A stretch of 6,550 bases of DNA, from positions 1 through 6,550 of the forward strand of contig CALHIC010000263.1 of the NCBI GenBank assembly GCA_938030845.1. Direction: 5' to 3'. Numbering within the stretch: the first letter of the stretch is position 1; the number at the start of each line of letters is the position of its first letter. This document shows, one piece after another, positions 5,054 through 6,550 of this stretch. This DNA comes from an uncultured Oribacterium sp. (GTDB lineage Bacteria; Bacillota; Clostridia; Lachnospirales; Lachnospiraceae). A model generated the notes under the pieces. That model was given only the letters and a program-made list of their open reading frames with translations. It did not search any database and had not been told where the DNA came from. A program made the translations under genes and the position numbers.

Positions 5054-5105
5054 AAATTATCTTCCTCTCTATACCTTAATTCTATACTTTAGCCTTACTT
5101 CTCCC

Positions 5106-5127
5106 TACCAAGAAGTTCAGCTTGGTA
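5106..5127 (-). promoter_or_regulatory. Inverted repeat at the start of the SemiSWEET transcript
   Basis: TACCAAG (5106-5112) and CTTGGTA (5121-5127) are perfect reverse complements around an 8-base spacer. The repeat touches the -10 box and covers the predicted transcription start, the place expected for a repressor operator; it could instead form a 5' hairpin in the mRNA. No regulator gene adjoins it. Confidence 0.5.
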
Positions 5128-5156
5128 TGCTAGCATAGGCGGAAAATACTTGTCAA
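5127..5156 (-). promoter_or_regulatory. Sigma-A promoter of the SemiSWEET gene
   Basis: On the minus strand a perfect TTGACA (5151-5156) is separated by 18 bases from TAGCAT (5127-5132), preceded by TGC. Transcription would start near 5120, about 67 bases before the SemiSWEET start codon. The gene upstream ends at 5187, with no clear terminator in between. Confidence 0.7.
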
Positions 5157-5186
5157 TCCATATCCAATAATTGCGAAAAAACTTCA

Positions 5187-6032
5187 TCAAGCTTTCAAGC
5201 TCCAGTACCGAATCTTCACATACTGTACCCCTTCCGGACTTTCCCAACGGATCCAGTCCTCTCCTTCATAGTAGTAATCTTCTACAAAGGCGGTTCCGGA
5301 AATGGGGATATACTCCGGGATGTCATCCGGGGTAAAGTTGAAGACCTTGGTACCGTCCTCAAGGGAATACTCCATGGACTCGTCCAGATGAATGCCTTCC
5401 AGCTTCTTCACCCAGTAACGGACGGTTCTGCCGTTTTCCTCAGTTTCACCGGAGAACCAGTATAGTCTGAAGTTTGCAGTTTCCGGAATCTCTTCCTGAT
5501 CGTGGAGCTCGATATTCAGGGCGCCGTCATAGCCGGGCTGTTCGCTATTATGCTTTGCCTGCTCCGCCTGCTCGGCAGCCTCCTTCAGTTCCTCCGCTTT
5601 CTTCAGCTCCTCTGCCTTCTTCTGCTCTTCCGCCAGCTTTTCTTCCTCGGATAAAGGCGCAAAGTTCTTCTCTTCCTCAGCCAGCATTGGTTCTAAATCA
5701 ATGCTTTTCTCTTCGTTATTTCTTAAAGTAATTTCTGTTGTACCCTCTTCCGGAATATAGAAGTTTCCGGAATATTTTCCGTGGGGAGAGTTAATCAGGC
5801 GGTTATCCGCAACATTCATCTTCTTCATTTCCCCAAAAAGCTTCTCAAAATGAATGGAAGCCAGGGCATTGCCGTAGAAGTCATTGTCGGTTCCGGTCTG
5901 AATCAAGAGATTTCTCTTAATAGAAATATTTTGGTTATCATCAAAGTTGTAGCCGGGGAAAACGGTGCTGACACGTAAGCCCGGGCCGGATGTGATGTCC
6001 TTCACCAGATTTCCTTCAATGCGATGGTTTTC
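5187..6032 (-). other. Beta-helix, coiled-coil and C-terminal beta domain portion (3' part of a gene)
   Basis: This part belongs with the rest of the Firmicute DNA. Residues ~163-272 show right-handed beta-helix rungs ([33 protein letters not shown]) and a GPGLRVS segment that recalls GH87-type alpha-glucanases and related polysaccharide-acting beta-helix proteins. A Glu/Lys/Ala-rich helix follows (~281-324, with [20 protein letters not shown]), probably a rigid spacer or coiled coil. Residues ~325-443 form an aromatic, acidic, probably beta-rich domain ([31 protein letters not shown]) that I do not recognise. The N-terminus, including any signal peptide and most catalytic rungs, is missing because the transketolase fragment replaces it. 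A surface or secreted protein acting on a polysaccharide is plausible, but activity is not demonstrable from this part. Confidence 0.7.
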
Positions 6033-6550
6033 ACCGCCGTGGAGGGCAATGCCGTTCATGATGGCGCCCATGCCGAACTCGCGCACACCGTAGTGAATAT
6101 AGTTGCCGCCGTGTTCGCGAGTCACGGAAACGCTGTTTGACCAGTCAGTCAGGTTGGACGGGGTCAAGTCAGCAGAACCGCCCACCAATTCAGGTAACTC
6201 TTTTGCCAAGATTTCAATGCTGTTTTGGCTGGCTTTACGGGTGGCGATGGTTTCGGCTTTGGCGCACACTTCTTTCAATGCAGCTTGAACGTAAGCGTCA
6301 AAGTTTTCAGGCAGTTTTTTATCCATACGGCGCACAAATTCTGCGGCTTCGGCAGGATATTTGGCTTGATATTGAGCGAAAAGTTCGTTCCATTCGGCCT
6401 CAAGTTTCGCGCCTTTTTCTTTTGCATCCCATGCAGCATAGATTTCTTGGGGGATTTCAAACGCAGGATAAGCCCAACCCAAATGTTTGCGCGTGGCTTC
6501 GATCTCGTCCGCACCCAAAGGCGCACCGTGGGTTTTATGGCTGCCTTCTT
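5187..6550 (-). CDS. Chimeric ORF: transketolase fragment fused to beta-helix protein, 5'-partial
   Basis: One uninterrupted frame runs from the window's right edge to TGA at 5187. A TTG at 6518 could be called as its start, but the frame is open to the edge and the preceding codons (GSHKTHGAP) are conserved transketolase, so it is a 5'-partial ORF. Residues 1-162, counted from that TTG, are transketolase; from residue 163 the protein is an unrelated secreted-type beta-helix protein. The switch occurs after NGIALHGG, where transketolase should continue with Phe and a PYGGT-like stretch but instead reads ENHRIEGN. Lysine codons change at the same point: all 12 before the junction are AAA, while most after it are AAG. 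No functional protein of this form is expected, because both catalytic completeness and a signal peptide are lacking. I consider it a join of two genomes, not a gene. Confidence 0.9.
   Translation of the reverse strand, partial: EGSHKTHGAPLGADEIEATRKHLGWAYPAFEIPQEIYAAWDAKEKGAKLEAEWNELFAQYQAKYPAEAAEFVRRMDKKLPENFDAYVQAALKEVCAKAETIATRKASQNSIEILAKELPELVGGSADLTPSNLTDWSNSVSVTREHGGNYIHYGVREFGMGAIMNGIALHGGENHRIEGNLVKDITSGPGLRVSTVFPGYNFDDNQNISIKRNLLIQTGTDNDFYGNALASIHFEKLFGEMKKMNVADNRLINSPHGKYSGNFYIPEEGTTEITLRNNEEKSIDLEPMLAEEEKNFAPLSEEEKLAEEQKKAEELKKAEELKEAAEQAEQAKHNSEQPGYDGALNIELHDQEEIPETANFRLYWFSGETEENGRTVRYWVKKLEGIHLDESMEYSLEDGTKVFNFTPDDIPEYIPISGTAFVEDYYYEGEDWIRWESPEGVQYVKIRYWSLKA
6033..6550 (-). 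other. tkt: Transketolase fragment, Neisseria-like, both ends missing
   Basis: Transketolase is the thiamine-diphosphate enzyme of the pentose phosphate pathway that transfers two-carbon ketol units. The fragment corresponds to roughly residues 258-426 of the ~663-residue E. coli TktA. It starts at [19 protein letters not shown], which contains the equivalent of catalytic His261, passes through [17 protein letters not shown] and [12 protein letters not shown], and reaches [12 protein letters not shown], whose Glu is the conserved Glu411 that activates thiamine diphosphate. It stops at NGIALHGG, so most of the pyrimidine-binding domain and the C-terminal domain are absent. Exclusive AAA lysine codons, frequent GCC/GCG alanine codons and higher GC than the neighbours mark it as foreign. 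Neisseria is my best guess from sequence style; no Neisseria DNA uptake sequence (GCCGTCTGAA) is present here. Confidence 0.88.

Noticed and set aside
5474..6288. Three plus-strand frames opposite the chimeric ORF
   Set aside because: Low-complexity or unrecognisable translations without ribosome sites, explained by the minus-strand coding frames.
6275..6526. Second minus-strand frame overlapping the transketolase fragment
   Set aside because: Lys/Arg/Asn-rich frameshifted reading of the transketolase codons; the other frame carries all conserved motifs.
6033..6550. Neisseria DNA uptake sequence to support natural transformation
   Set aside because: Neither GCCGTCTGAA nor its complement is present in the foreign segment, so there is no positive sign of uptake-driven transfer here.

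Overview
The window looks like a piece of a low-to-medium GC anaerobic Firmicute, probably an oral Lachnospiraceae (Oribacterium-like). This rests on gene families, AGGAGG-type ribosome binding sites and sigma-A promoters; no database search was possible. All credible genes lie on the minus strand, so transcription runs from high to low coordinates. The last ~510 bases (about 6033-6550) do not fit. They encode the middle of a proteobacterial, Neisseria-like transketolase fused in frame to the tail of an extracellular beta-helix protein. I read this as a chimeric join, most likely an assembly or amplification artefact between two oral bacteria, rather than a real gene.

Layout in transcription order: (1) 6550-5187, the chimeric ORF: transketolase fragment, junction near 6030-6057, then beta-helix, a Glu/Lys/Ala-rich helix and a C-terminal beta-rich domain. 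(2) 5156-4793, a small SemiSWEET-type sugar transporter with its own promoter and an inverted repeat at the transcript start. (3) 4720-3398, an rplJ-rplL ribosomal operon with a strong promoter, an L10 leader RNA, an attenuator-type terminator, L10, L7/L12 and a strong final terminator. (4) 3392-57, a metal-homeostasis cluster: two tandem promoters with DtxR/IdeR-like operator matches, a 99-residue single-membrane-pass protein (DUF6110-like), a P1B-type ATPase with a non-canonical SCALK transmembrane motif, and a DtxR-family regulator with an iron-type C-x-x-E-H metal site. (5) 1-54, a perfect 27-bp tandem repeat running off the window edge.

The most interesting biology is the metal cluster. 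A small hydrophobic protein, a P1B ATPase whose N-terminus carries an ILHESPGRIRV motif, and a DtxR-like regulator together resemble the ferrosome (fez) iron-storage loci of anaerobes. The likely logic is that the regulator senses Fe2+ and represses its own operon at the tandem promoters, while the ATPase moves iron across a membrane with help from the small protein. Ferrosome membership and the operator sites are inference. Both ends of the cluster show signs of C-terminal tail decay: the small protein's stop codon replaces a Glu codon in a 15-bp repeat, and the regulator is one base away from reading into the Lys-rich repeat at the window edge.
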